NCBI GenBank assembly: GCA_014529385.2
Contig: CM043970.1
Coordinates: 66,675,496 to 66,739,495, forward strand
Direction of reading: 5' to 3'
Origin: Adiantum capillus-veneris
Taxonomy: Eukaryota; Streptophyta; Polypodiopsida; Polypodiales; Pteridaceae
DNA: 64,000 nucleotides
The notes under the pieces were generated by a model. That model did not search any database. It saw nothing but the letters and a program-made list of their open reading frames with translations, and had not been told where the DNA came from. Of the stretch, positions 10,764-22,121 are shown piece after piece. The translations under genes were made by a program, and so were the position numbers. Each line of letters begins with the position of its first letter. Position 1 is the first letter of the stretch.

Positions 10764-12881
10764 TGATCCGGCTGCTTTGAAATGTATCGACAGTGATCAA
10801 GAAAACACAATTATATATGTAAGAAAGAGAGAGAAGGGGGAGAGGATGCTTGTTGCATTAATACCTTCTTACAAATCTGTCATTACCAATCAAAGTGAGA
10901 TTAGTATTTGTTAAACATAACTTGAGTAAATTACATCACAAGAAAAGCCACCCCAATCACTATGTTAAGGCTAGGGGAGTCCTCTCCACCGTGTCGCCCT
11001 CTTACATTATGTGGGATTTATGGCTACATTGATGACAACACCCAGGGACAAGCTATCAAGAACTTAAAGAAAACACCAAGACACTTACACATCATTGTTG
11101 TCCATTACTTCACGTTGGAAGAGGGACAAAGTATCCAACCTTAGTCCAAATCCACCCTCCTTGATTCAACAAATGTTGGGCTTACACTAGTAGGAGAAAT
11201 GATAGATTTTCTACTCTCAATTGAATGATCACTCTCTCTTACAATGGCATAGAGTTCCCTTGCTAATCACCCCTAATACAACACATGCATATGCATAAGA
11301 CAATGAGCTTGCACTCAAGAGCTCCTTCTAGAGAGGTTGAGCTTGCTTCTCAAACTATAGCATAGTGCTCTTGCTTATGGCTCCCCCATTTGTGCTAGTC
11401 ACACCCTGCTTTTATAGCAATTTTGAAGGCTAGGGTTACTCCTCTAACCATGGTTGGGTTATATTTTCAGCACTTATCTAATTTTTTTTGCTTGGAATTG
11501 TCAAGAAGTTGGTGGGGATAGATGAAGAAGAGAGAAGTGGAGGTTATAGGACTTTTCATAGTAGGTTAGTGTTAGTAAATTAGTAGAGTTAGTATTTTTA
11601 TTGATTTACAAATGGAATTGGATATTTACAATGGGAGTATCCACGTAGGATACAAATAAGGAAGAAAAAACTCTTAATAGGTAAGAAAATATGGATTTCT
11701 TACAATGTTGATGCTCCAAGTGTCCTGCGTAGATTCAATTTTGACGCTTGTTGACGGTCCACTAGCTTTGACGGTACGTTTTCTCTCCACTCTTGACCTT
11801 CCTTGAGAGCCAAGGTAAGTGAACATGAGTAATCAATCACGATGATGGTGTCTTTCAAGAGAAGAGGCTGAATTTTGTGGTTTTTTTTATAGATATGAGT
11901 AATATGGATGAGGAAAAATGAGACTAGGTGGTCAATTTTGGAATGGAAGTGTGTGTAGGAGACATGAGTTCACCATGGTTTCTCTTATTCTTCAAGGTTG
12001 AGAAGAAGGTGAGTAGGGTGTAGAGAGGAGTGGTGAGAAAGGTAGGGATGATGAGTGGAGAAGTGTGTGTGAAAGAGGAAAATGATAACGTGGAAGAGAG
12101 AGTGTGGCTGAATAGCATGGGCAAATTGGGGTCCACCAATAAAATCATAGCTCACAGCTCGTAGAACAAAAAAATATGAAAACATTTAAGGTAAAAGTTC
12201 AGCTCAAGAGCTACAACTTTTGTTTGTATCACTTTTTCAAATTCGGGGAGCATGTGATCTTTAAATAATATAGGTGGAAAAAATATAAAGGAGTCAAAAT
12301 AAATATCTCTCATTATAAGTCTACCATAAAAAGATGAATATTTTTGGTGGTCTAATTTATGAGAGTAATAGAGAATAGATGTAGGAAGGAAAAAATGACA
12401 ATAATGAAAAAATATACACATAAATAAACTAGTTTTTTTGGATTTTATGTTGGGATGGAGTTACACTAAAAATAAGAGAAGCTTGCATGAAATTATTTTT
12501 ATATCGAATAAAGAGTACGCAAAATGGTAAGGAAAAATATGGTTATGTTGAGTCGATGTACATAGCATAAATAACACACCATAGGTAGAAATATTTAAAT
12601 AAATACCAAAATAACTATGAAAAATCATTTTATTTAGGCCCTATATACAATGAAATATTTACACACAAATGGGCCATAATATTCTTATATTTTTTATTTT
12701 TTAAGCTCAACAGGCCAGTGACGAGCTAATTAAGGGTTTTTAAGAAGATATGAGAAAAGTTCCCTAACTCACACACACCTATATACAGTGAAATGGTAGG
12801 GATAGCCACAGTGTTTGGATGATTTTGGTAGGGTGGGTTAACTCACTATGGCAATTACGGAGAGCCGAAAAATGGCTATCA
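10547..12881 (-). repeat. Central LTR shared by B' (as 3' LTR) and B (as 5' LTR)
   Basis: On the minus strand it starts TGATAGCC at 12881 and ends GGATCTCA at 10547, three bases before the primer-binding site. A TATAAAAG box lies at 11416-11409 on the minus strand. A (GA)n tract lies at about 10720-10760. It aligns with 22122-24698, apart from a block of about 242 bp present only in the latter. Short ORFs inside it have no recognisable product. Confidence 0.85.
11409..11416 (-). promoter_or_regulatory. TATA box of the central B LTR
   Basis: TATAAAAG on the minus strand, about 1.47 kb into the LTR. The other LTR copy has the same motif near 22985. Confidence 0.4.
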
Positions 12882-12885
12882 TTAG

Positions 12886-12897
12886 CCCTCCCCCAGG
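12886..12897 (-). other. Polypurine tract of B'
   Basis: Minus-strand CCTGGGGGAGGG lies just after the pol stop codon (12910) and four bases before the LTR start at 12881. This is the expected plus-strand primer site. Confidence 0.7.
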
Positions 12898-12909
12898 ATG
12901 ATGGTATAT

Positions 12910-13872
12910 TCATGTACCATCATAGAGCATCTTTTCCAAAGAGAGTGCTTCAGAGTCCTTGACGAGGTCTTCATTGTTTGGCCCCTTAGAATTTTGACTC
13001 GAGTTACACTCATGCTTCATGTAACAATACTTACATGAGACAGCTGCCCTTCGACAGATCTTTGGTAGATCCTTTGGTAGAAGGCGACTCAAATAGGGCT
13101 TCAAGAGATAACCATTTACCTTCCTAGAGTGCTCTTTCCCATTCAAGTCCATAAGTTGATAGTAACTTGAATTGAAAGCCTTCTTAACTATGTATGGCCC
13201 TTGCCATTTAGTTTCAAATTTGGCATCAAAACGATTATAGAGTCGATTGTCATACCTTAGCACAAGATCTCCTTCATTGATGCCTTTGTCCTTTAGTTTC
13301 TTGTCAAGCTTCTCCTTTGCCTGCGTAGCTTTCCTCTTGTAGCACTCGTATGCTGCTTCTCTTTTCCACTCAAGCTCAGCTAAGGTAAGAAGTCGATCCA
13401 TCCATGCTTCTTGATCATCTTGAGCTGCTTCGCCATGAAGTCGCATTGTTGGGATGTTGAGCTCAATTGGTTGTAAAGCCTCTTGACCATAGACCAAGTG
13501 AAATGGTGTAAACTCCGTGGATTCCCTATATGTGGTTCGATACACCCACAAGGCACCATCCAAGAAGTCATCCCACAACTTTATCTTGTTTTTCACCATC
13601 TTTCTAATGATGCCTGCAATGACACCATTAGCTTTTTCCACCAAACCATTTGATTGGGGATAGTAGGGTGTACTATGACGATGTAGAATGTGAAGTTCTT
13701 CACAGACTTCTGTGAGCAAGCCCTTTCTAAAACTTGGACCATTATCAAAAACAATCTCCAAAGGTGTGTCAAATCTACAATAAATTTGTGAGTGTAGAAA
13801 AATTTGCTCGATAGAGATTTTGATATTTTTGCTCAAAATAATGAAGCAATCACCCACATTTTTGTTTATCAA
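12910..13872 (-). pseudogene. pol: Integrase C-terminal half of B', fourth array copy with the natural pol end
   Basis: Starts in spacer sequence (MINKNVGDCF) and enters the core at RFDTPLEIVFDNGPSFRKGL. Both Asp and Glu are kept (GLVEKANG). Unlike the other copies, it continues past AKEKL into DKKLKDKGINEGDLVLRYDN and FDAKFETKWQGPYIVKKAFN, the GPY/F-type C-terminal domain. It ends at a stop just before the polypurine tract. The first catalytic Asp region is missing from this copy, so it is not a working enzyme. Confidence 0.9.
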
Positions 13873-14296
13873 TTTCTTGAGAGATTTTCTTTTAATTTGT
13901 AATCATCAAATGAAATGAAAAGTATCCTTCTTATTAAGATTGCTAATCTTTTTCTTGTTCAAAACTTTCAATTGTGATTTACAGTTTTGTTAGCATTAGA
14001 TTGTTCTTTTTTAGTTTGAAAAAAATTATCAAAGCTCCAAGTCTTTTTGGCTTTACTTAAGTAATTAATCGTGAGAGATCCAAGTCTTTTTTCTTTACTT
14101 AAGTTATTGATTGTGTATGTAATAGTCCTTAAAACAATATTGGATGGCTTTCTTGCTCCCATGTCTTACATTGGTGGTTAGGTAAGACAAGTGGTGACCT
14201 TGAAAGTATGGTCTCATATCTCGATCAAGTGAAGAGACATGAAGCTTAAATATCACTACTATGTATTTAGTGGTAAACTCCATCGAGACAAGGATA

Positions 14297-14980
14297 CTAG
14301 AGTGCCAAATTGCAGTTTAGTTTAAGTGAAAATCCATTTGAGCTAAGGTAAAACTTATAGTGCCTTTTTATTCTAGGATTTGATACCCCATCAAGGAAGT
14401 TAGAATCTAGCACAAGCTTCTCCTTTGCCTGCGTAACTTTCCTCTCGTAGCACTCGTATGCTGCTTCTCTTTTCCACTCAAGCTCAGCTAAGGTAAGAAG
14501 TCTATCCATCCATGCTTCTTGATCATCTTGCGCTGCTTCGCCATGAAGTAGCATTGTTGGAATGTTGAGCTCAATTGGTTGTAAAGCCTCTTGACCATAG
14601 ACCAAGTGAAATGGTGTAAACTCCGTGGATTCCCTATATGTGGTTCGATACACCCACAAGGCACCATCCAAGAAGTCATCCCACAACTTTGTCTTGTTTT
14701 TCACCATCTTTCTAATGATGCCTGCAATGACACCATTAGCTTTTTTCACCAAACCATTTGATTGGGGATAGTAGGGTGTACTATGACGATGTAGAATGTG
14801 AAGTTCTTCACAGACTTCTGTGAGCAAGCCCTTTCTAAAACCTGGACCATTATCAAAAACAATCTCCAAAGGTGTGTCAAATCTACAACAAATTTGTGAG
14901 TGTAGACAAATTTGCTCGATAGAGATTTTGATATTTTTGCTCAAAATAATGAAGCAATCACCCACATTTTTGTTTATCAC
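14297..14980 (-). pseudogene. pol: Integrase segment, third array copy
   Basis: Same spacer-derived start. The core keeps Asp (FDNGPGFRKG) but the catalytic Glu is Lys (GLVKKANG). It leaves integrase after QAKEKL into spacer. The copies have therefore lost different catalytic residues independently. Confidence 0.85.
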
Positions 14981-15404
14981 TTTCTTGAGAGATTTTCTTT
15001 TAATTTGTAATCATCAAATGAAATGAAAAGTATCCTTCTTATTAAGATTGCTGATCTTTTTGTTGTTCAAAACTTTCAATTGTGATTTACAGTTTTGTTA
15101 GCATTAGATTGTTCTTTTTTAGTTTGAAAAAATTTATCAAAGCTCCAAGTCTTTTTGGCTTTACTTAAGTAATTAATCGTGAGAGATCCAAGTCTTTTTT
15201 CTTTACTTAAGTTATTGATTGTCTATGTAATAGTCCTTAAAACAATATCGGATGGCTTTCTTGCTCCCATGTCTTACATTGGTGGTTAGGTAAGACAAGT
15301 GGTGACCTTGAAAGTATGGTCTCATATCTCGATCAAGTGAAGAGACATGAAGCTTAAATATCATTACTATGTATTTAGTGGTAAACTCCATCGAGACAAA
15401 GATA

Positions 15405-16088
15405 CTAGAGTGCCAAATTGCAGTTTAGTTTAAGTGAAAATCCATTTGAGCTAAGGTAAAACTTATAGTGCCTTATTTTTCTAGGATTAGATACCCCATC
15501 AAGGAAGTTAGAATCTAGCACAAGATTCTCCTTCGCCTGCGTAGCTTTCCTCTTGTAGCACTCGTATGTTGCTTCTCTTTTCCACTCAAGCTCAGCTAAG
15601 GTAAGAAGTCTATCCATCCATGCTTCTTGATCATCTTGTGCTGCTTTGCCATGAAGTCGCATTGTTGGAATGTTGAGCTCAATTGGTTGTAAAGCCTCTT
15701 GACCATAGACCAAGTGAAATGGTGTAAACTCCGTGGATTCCCTATATGTGGTTCGATACACCCAAAAGGCACCATCCAAGAAGTCATCCCACAACTTTGT
15801 CTTGTTTTTCACCATCTTTCTAATGATGCCTGCAATGACACCATTAGCATTTTCCACCAAACCATTTGATTGGGGATAGTAGGGTGTACTATGACGATGT
15901 AGAATGTGAAGTTCTTCACAGACTTCTGTGAGCAAGACCTTTCTAAACCCTGGACCATTATAAAAAGCAATCTCCAAAGGTGTGTCAAATCTAAAACAAA
16001 ATTGTGAGTGTAGAAAAATTTGCTCGATAGAGATTTTGATATTTTTGCTCAAAATAATGAAGCAATCACCCACATTTTTGTTTATCAC
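15405..16088 (-). pseudogene. pol: Integrase segment, second array copy
   Basis: Begins in spacer (MINKNVGDCFIILSKNIKIS) and enters the integrase core at FRFDTPLEIAFYNGPGFRKV. The second catalytic Asp is Tyr, and the Glu is kept (GLVENANG). It leaves integrase after QAKENL. It cannot encode a complete integrase. Confidence 0.85.
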
Positions 16089-16512
16089 TTTCTTGAGAGA
16101 TTTTCTTTTAATTTTTAATCATCAAATGAAATGAAAAGTATCCTTCTTATTAAGATTGCTAATCTTTTTCTTGTTCAAAACTTTCAATTGTGATTTACAG
16201 TTTTGTTAGCATTAGATTGTTCTTTTTTAGTTTGAAAAAATTTATCAAAGCTCCAAGTCTTTTTGGCTTTACTTAAGTAATTAATCGTGAGAGATCCAAG
16301 TCTTTTTTCTTTACTTAAGTTATTGATTGTCTATGTAATAGTCCTTAAAACAATATCGGATGGCTTTCTTGCTCCCATGTCTTACATTGGTGGTTAGGTA
16401 AGACAAGTGGTGACCTTGAAAGTATGGTCTCATATCTCGATCAAGTGAAGAGACATGAAGCTTAAATATCACTACTATGTATTTAGTGGTAAACTCCATC
16501 GAGACAAAGATA

Positions 16513-17316
16513 CTAGAGTGCCAAATTGTAGTTTAGTTTAAGTGAAAATCCATTTGAGCTAAGGTAAAACTTATAGTGCCTTTTTTCTCTAGGATTAGAT
16601 ACCCCATCAAGGAAGTTAGAATCTAGCACAAGCTTCTCCTTCGCCTGCGTAGCTTTCCTCTTGTAGCACTCGTATGCTGCTTCTCTTTTCCACTCAAGCT
16701 CAGCTAAGGTAAAAAGTCTATCCATCCATGCTTCTTGATCATCTTGTGCTGCTTCGCCATGAAGTCGCATTGTTGGAATGTTGAGCTCAATTGGTTGTAA
16801 AGACTCTTGACCATAGACCAAGTGAAATGGTGTAAACTCCGTGGATTCCCTATATGTGGTTCGATACACCCACAAGGCACCATCCAAGAAGTCATCCCAC
16901 AACTTTGTCTTGTTTTTCACCATCTTTCTAATGATGCCTGCAATGACACCATTAGCTTTTTCCACCAAACCATTTGATTGGGGATAGTAGGGTGTACTAT
17001 GACGATGTAGAATGTGAAGTTCTTCAGAGACTTCTGTGAGCAAGCCCTTTCTAAACCCTGGACCATTATAAAAAACAATCTCCAAAGGTGTGTCAAATCT
17101 ACAACAAATGTGAGTGTAGAAAAATTTGCTTACTGTCCTCTCATTTACTCTTGCCACACTTTGAGCTTCTACACATCTCGTCATGTAGTCTACAGGCACT
17201 AGAATGTAGAGTTTACCATTTTTTGTCCTAGGCAGAGGACTCAATGCCCCACTTTTCAAAGGGTCCATTTGCAAGCACGATTTGCATTGGACCATAAACC
17301 AATCTTCTATTCCCAT
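16513..17316 (-). pseudogene. pol: Integrase core of B', first copy of the expanded array
   Basis: Contains LPRTKNGKLYILVPVDYMTR, FDTPLEIVFYNGPGFRKGLL, HSTPYYPQSNGLVEKANGVI and FTPFHLVYGQESLQPIELNI, the gypsy integrase core. The second catalytic Asp is Tyr here (FYNGPGF; it is Asp in the copies at 12910 and 14297). The Glu of the DDE triad is kept (GLVEKANG). True integrase sequence runs from 17316 to about 16632. After QAKEKL it leaves integrase and reads into unrelated sequence (VLDSNFLDGVSN), which is the start of the array spacer. Confidence 0.88.
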
Positions 17317-17416
17317 TTACCTGACAATTGTGAAAACTTTTATACCAATGTTGGACATCCACATGCAGACTTGGCCAAACATACCCCGCAAGCAAAATCT
17401 TCTTCACAGTTTATTC

Positions 17417-18094
17417 TTAGGAAAAATGACCACCACATGTTTCTCCATGCAAACCTTTTAGAATGGTTGGGATTTCCTCAATAGTTGGTACTCTTTTGCA
17501 CACTTGATCCTTCCCTCTTTGGTAGAGGGATCCTTCTAGGAAGAGATACACGCTTGCCTTCTTCATGAGTCTCCTCTTCTGAGCCTTCGTGAAGTCTTGT
17601 GGAAACTCACCCTCCAAAATGTAGCTAATAATGGGAGTCAATGACTCCAATCCTTGGTATCTCGGTTGCTTGACAATTGCTACCACCATGATGACCTGCA
17701 CTTCTTTCTCAACACATGTAACTACTTGCTCTGCAAGTAAATCGGCATCTTCATTCTGTTTCCTAGGAATATGATATAGTTGCACTTCTTCAAATTGATT
17801 AAACAATCTACGAATGGCATGAACTTTTGTCCTTAGGCTTTCATTCTTGCATGCCCAAATGCCTAAAATTTGCTTCACGATGACAAGTGCATCCCCTTTT
17901 ACCATGAGACGTTATATACCTTGGCCAATGCATATCTTTAAACCATGAAGTAGTGTGTCGTATTCTGCTTCATTGTTGCTAGTTGAACCTGATAAATTGA
18001 CCTTCTCTTTCATGACCACCTCTCCACTTGGGTTGATCAATACTATCCCTCCCCCTGCTTTTCCTGTGGCTCGTCGAAAAGCTCCATCAAAGAA
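17417..18094 (-). pseudogene. pol: Second (archaeal-type) RNase H and integrase N-terminus of element B'
   Basis: Reads FFDGAFRRATGKAGGGIVLI, then SGSTSNNEAEYDTLLHGLKI, a stop, and VKGDALVIVKQILGIWACKN with IPRKQNEDADLLAEQ. These carry the four acidic catalytic positions of an archaeal-type RNase H (D in FFDGAF, E in NNEAEY, D in GDALV, D in EDADLL). A second RNase H of this type after the first is a hallmark of plant Tat-lineage gypsy elements. The integrase HHCC region starts at LHGETCGGHF and runs on to about 17280 in disrupted frames, where one Cys appears lost. Confidence 0.85.
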
Positions 18095-18667
18095 CTAGGT
18101 AAAAGCATTAGGAATACGTTTAGGTGGTGGCAATGGTAGGGTCTTTACTTCAGGCACCTTAATCTCCTTCTCATGTACCCTATAAGTAAGGATCCCTGCC
18201 AATTGTGCATGCACACTATCTTCTACCTTGAAAGAGTATTGAAACTCTTGCAACTCCATAAGCCACTTTGAGATCCTAGGGCTAAGATTCATTTGAGATG
18301 ACACCCAAGGAAACAAATTTTTTGCAGTGAGAATTACAAAAGGTTTTGATAGCAAGTAGGATCTAAACTTTCTCACTGCAAACATGAGAGAAAGCATCAT
18401 GAGTTCTACCTCCGTGTAGCCTCTCTCTAAAGCATTCATGACCCTACTAGCAAACTAGATGGGTCGCATCTTGGTACTGTGGGGATCTTGTTGTAATAAA
18501 ACTGCACCAATCGTTTCCTTTCCAACACTAGAGCTAACAAAGAATGTGTACTCCCAACAAGGAGGCATGAGTGTTGGTAGCTCTGAAAAAATGACTTTAA
18601 TATTACAAAAATACTCTTCAAGATCATCAGACCATGCAAATTCTGCTTGTTGTGTCAACTTTTGCAA
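18095..18667 (-). pseudogene. pol: First (retroviral-type) RNase H and connection of element B'
   Basis: Two in-frame pieces: 18667-18455 (QKLTQQAEFAWSDDLEEYFC ... KMRPI, then TAG) and 18439-18095 (ALERGYTEVELMMLSLMFAV ... RKFRSYLLSKPFVILTAKNL). These are the gypsy RNase H and its connection. Catalytic residues of this domain are poorly kept, as is common in elements that carry a second RNase H. The frame closes at a TAG before FFDGAFRRATG, the start of the second RNase H. Confidence 0.8.
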
Positions 18668-18688
18668 AGGGTGAAGTAACTCCGAGGC

Positions 18689-19408
18689 TCAGTGAATGAA
18701 GCCTGACATATACTTCACCTTTTCAATGAATGAGATGACCTCTTTAAGATTCTTGGGTGATGGAAGCTCAATAAGAGCCTTTGCCTTTGAAGGATCCACC
18801 TCAATGCCTTTATAGGAAACCTTGTGACCAAGCAAGATCACTTCATCCTCACCTATGTGAAACTTGTCCGGGTTGAGTTGACCTCCCATGTCGTAGAGCT
18901 TCTTTAAACCTTCTTCTACCCTTTGTAGATGCAATGATTTTGAGTTATAAATACAGAAATCATCAATGAACACCCTGATTGACTTTCCAAAGAATACTTG
19001 AAACACCGTGTTCATGAAACGTTGGAAAGTTGCAGGAGCATTTGTGAGGCCAAATGGCATAACTCTAAAAGCATAACAACCCCAAGGAGTGATGAAGGTT
19101 GTTTTTAACTGATCTTTCAATGCGATACCTATTTGAAAGTAACCTGAGTAGCCATCACACACAGTGTACTTCTCATGACCAGCTACCTCATTTAGTATCT
19201 CATCCTGAAATGGGAGGGGAAAGTGATGTCTTTTTCTTGCCTCATTGAGTGGATGGTAATCCACACACGCCCTCCACTTGTCGTTTTTCTTAGGAGTGAC
19301 AACAACGGGAGAGACCCACTCTGAATTCTCCACTGGATAAATGAAACCTGCTGCTAGAAGCTTTCTTAGCTCCTTGAGTAAATCCTGCTCCTTGATGACT
19401 CCTAGCCT
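18689..19408 (-). pseudogene. pol: Reverse transcriptase of element B'
   Basis: About 240 open codons with [78 protein letters not shown] and the catalytic VFIDDFCIYN. It continues into the thumb with LNPDKFHIGEDEVILLGHKV and ends at a stop after YMSGFIH. Both catalytic Asp residues are present. The domain is longer than in B because the TAG at 7361 is absent here. Confidence 0.9.
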
Positions 19409-19903
19409 TCATAGCTTCTTAGCCTTAGGTATGGCGTCTGGCTTCAACTCAATTTTGTGTTGAACAGCATCTACTCCACGCACATCGGTGTAGTCTTTAG
19501 CAAAAAGCCTAGGAAATTTCCTTAACACTCCTTTGAGCTCCTCTCTTTCATCCTTTGTAGGTGTTTTATATAACATACCTTCTAGCATTCTTTCATCTTC
19601 CACTTTTTGGATCTCTTGGGAACCTACCTGTTCCAAACCTGGGCAAGAGGTCTTTTGGTTGTTTGGATTAAACCTTACCCCCCTGTATTCGATGGAAGAC
19701 TCCTCTTCAGTAATGATGCCACTACTTTCTCCTTCTAAAGTGCTATCAGTCCAACCTTCCTCCATCTCACTTTGAGATGATTTTACATGGAGCTCCTCTT
19801 GGCGTTGCTCCTTCATGTCAAAGAAAACCTTCTTATGATTGTCATTCCCGCAAATTAGCTTTCCACTCTCCCAATCCTGCAAAGCTCGCATTTCATTAGC
19901 CAT
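19409..19903 (-). pseudogene. pol: Protease to RT linker of element B'
   Basis: MRALQDWESGKLICGNDN, then an acidic linker, then the segment before RT (FPRLFAKDYTDVRGVDAVQH). It ends at the TGA/TAG after IPKAKKL that is shared with B. RT follows in the same frame. Confidence 0.78.
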
Positions 19904-20775
19904 GGTCTCCCTAGGATAAATGGGTAACCATTTGCTTTGGTAAACATAACATAAAAATCCACTGCCTTCTTATTGCCAAAGGCCTCTACAAAAACATTTT
20001 TACAAATGCCTACACACCTAGCTTTGGTATTGTTTGCCATCTTCACTTTAATTTCAGGTGTCTCATGGATGTGCATGCCTAGTTTTTGCATGAGTCCCTC
20101 TGTCATGATGCAAATTTGTGCCCCCCCATCCACTAGACCTTTCCTAACCAATCTTCCTTTGATGTAACAATCTAGCACATGTGTAATATCCTCATTCATT
20201 TCAGCATGTGCAATTTTTACAACAGGCACACTCTCTTTTACCTTTCTCCTAGTGCTAACTGCATTTGTGAAATCCCTCCTAACTTGTGGGCATAATGCAA
20301 GAAACTGAGGCCATGAGATATCAGGACCCTTACCTCTCATGTCTTCCAACAAGTTGTATGGAGCCATACCATGTCCAAGAGGGAAGTCTTGGAGATTGAT
20401 ACGACGTCGAGTCCTCTTAGCTTCCTTGGTCTCCTTTGCCTTCTTTCCTCGTCCATGGTCACTCTGTGATGTGACACCTTCTTTCTCTTTACCTTTTCCT
20501 CGGCCACGCTTAATGCCATTTGCTTCCATGTCAACCTCATTTGAGTTTGTCACCTCTACCACATGCACATTTGGGTCTGGAAAATGTGGAACTCCTTCCA
20601 CTCCTTGTGGAGGTGGTCTTGCTCCATTTGGCCTTTGTAGAAGCCTTGGTTGTTTACCAGTTCCTTCACCTGCATTCATCATTGGGTAATTCAAGTTAGG
20701 TCTCCCTGGCTCCCCACGGGGCCAAGGACAATTATACATCCCATGTCCAGACTCTCTGCAATTCCTACATTGCAA
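19855..20775 (-). pseudogene. gag-pro: Gag zinc knuckle and protease of element B'
   Basis: Intact CCHC knuckle (CRNCRESGHGMYNC), linker and protease in one frame, without the TGA found in B at 8873. The protease motif is GLVDGGAQICIM. After YPFILGRPWLMK a 1-base deletion relative to B near 19890 shifts the frame and ends the ORF. The correct frame continues at 19903-19409. Confidence 0.85.
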
Positions 20776-21231
20776 GACTCCCCTAGGTCATGGATCTCGC
20801 TCTTCAGACTTCTTTGCTTATCCCTTTGGACCTACAGCTTGTGCAAGGTGAACTGACAAGCTGCTTAAAGATTCATTTAACTTCTCAATCACTTCTGCCG
20901 TTACCTCAGGAAGCTCCCTAGATGTTGATTCTTGTGACTTACCTTTGGGTCTAAGACCTTCTATTGGAACCTCTCCCCTTAGGCACTTGAGTTTTCTATA
21001 TTTCTCTGCAACCCTAGTTTAAGCTGCATCAAAGTTAGCAGGTGCAACCGTCTCAACTTTTATCTTAAGGTCAAGAAAGAGTCGGGATATGAACCTCTCC
21101 TTCTTTAAGAACTCTCCACCATCCCCAGGGCTAACAACATTTCTCACCCATACAGCCCAAAGACGTAGAAACTCTTGCTTGTGAAAGTAGTAGTCATCTA
21201 GGTCTTTTTGCCGATGAGAAACAATGTCTTG

Positions 21232-21564
21232 TCATAGTTTTTGAGTGTTTTGGGGATCAAAGAAGTATCTCTTGAAATGATTCACAACTTTCGTGTAATT
21301 CCCTTTAACTTCCTTAGGCAACGAGTCAAACCAAGTGCTAGCATCTTTCCTAAGGACCACTTCAAACATCTCTACGCGTTCTTGATCAGTTACTATCCTC
21401 TTGATATGACAAGACATCTTGAAATTTGCTAAAAATAATTTTGCATCCTCTCCAGGCTCTCCAAAGAAAAGAGGATATCCAGACATTTCGCGTTGGCTCT
21501 CCATTGAATTGATTTCAAAGTGACTCACGTTTTTGTTTTTTCTTTCTTTAAAAGATTTACACAA
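21232..21564 (-). pseudogene. gag: Gag N-terminal part of element B'
   Basis: Differs from the B copy at 9656-9988 by two visible residues (MCKSFKERKNKNVSHF versus MCKYFKERKNKNVRHF), and it shares the same premature TGA after NTQKL. The continuation to the zinc knuckle at 20775 also shares the stops seen in B, near 21018, 20823 and 20793. Confidence 0.85.
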
Positions 21565-22097
21565 TAATATTTTCTAAATTGCAATCTATTTCTACAACAA
21601 AATAAAAATATTCACATCAAATGACGTATGATAATCAATAAGAGGTAGGATGACAGGGTTTGATGATGCCAGAATTTCTCCTACTCCTTGGGCACCAAAC
21701 ATGAACACCATACGTTGTTGAAAGTGGATCTTCCTACTAATCGCAACGTTTATTCTAATGTGTGGAGTGAAATGGAAGGGGAAACCTCTATTCCTGGGCC
21801 ATTATCCATGGTCTATGCATGACCTAATGCTTAAAACAAAACAAAAATATAAACGTCCAAACTAAGGTCGTACCTAATGACAGGCAAAATAAAGGCATTT
21901 ACTGATGCGTTTTTCTCTGCCAACCTAAGGGGACCTAAAATTCTATGAATTACACGTTGAAATTGCAACTTAGTACTAACAATTATGTGTACCTTTTTCC
22001 TTGCAATGGGAATGAAAGGATCATACACATTCTCGTGATTCATGCAAACTACTTGACTATTTTAAAGATTGATCCTACACAAAAACATAAACAAGTT

Positions 22098-22118
22098 GGT
22101 TCCTCCGTGGGGGCACCA
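22098..22118 (-). other. Primer-binding site of element B'
   Basis: Identical to the B site at 10523-10543, in the same position relative to its LTR. Confidence 0.6.
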
Positions 22119-22121
22119 ATT

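Larger units (their letters stand above)
13310..17110 (-). repeat. 1108-bp tandem array made of an integrase segment plus a spacer
   Basis: Four copies of an integrase segment (CCRFDTPLE to AKEKL, about 475 bp) alternate with three copies of a roughly 630-bp spacer. Matching frames start at 14980, 16088 and (with different upstream sequence) 17316, and end at 14297, 15405 and 16513, giving an exact 1108-bp period. The spacer (for example 13870-14410) has no recognised coding content. It holds two TTACTTAAGTTATTGATTGT-like motifs in inverted or direct variants and AT-rich sequence. The outer edges join normal integrase on both sides, so the array arose inside one element. Confidence 0.9.

Noticed and set aside
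11924-12421. Short minus-strand open frames inside the B LTRs (also 23494-23718 and 24052-24237)
   Set aside because: They lie in non-coding LTR sequence, differ between the two LTR copies by frameshifts and stops, and match nothing.
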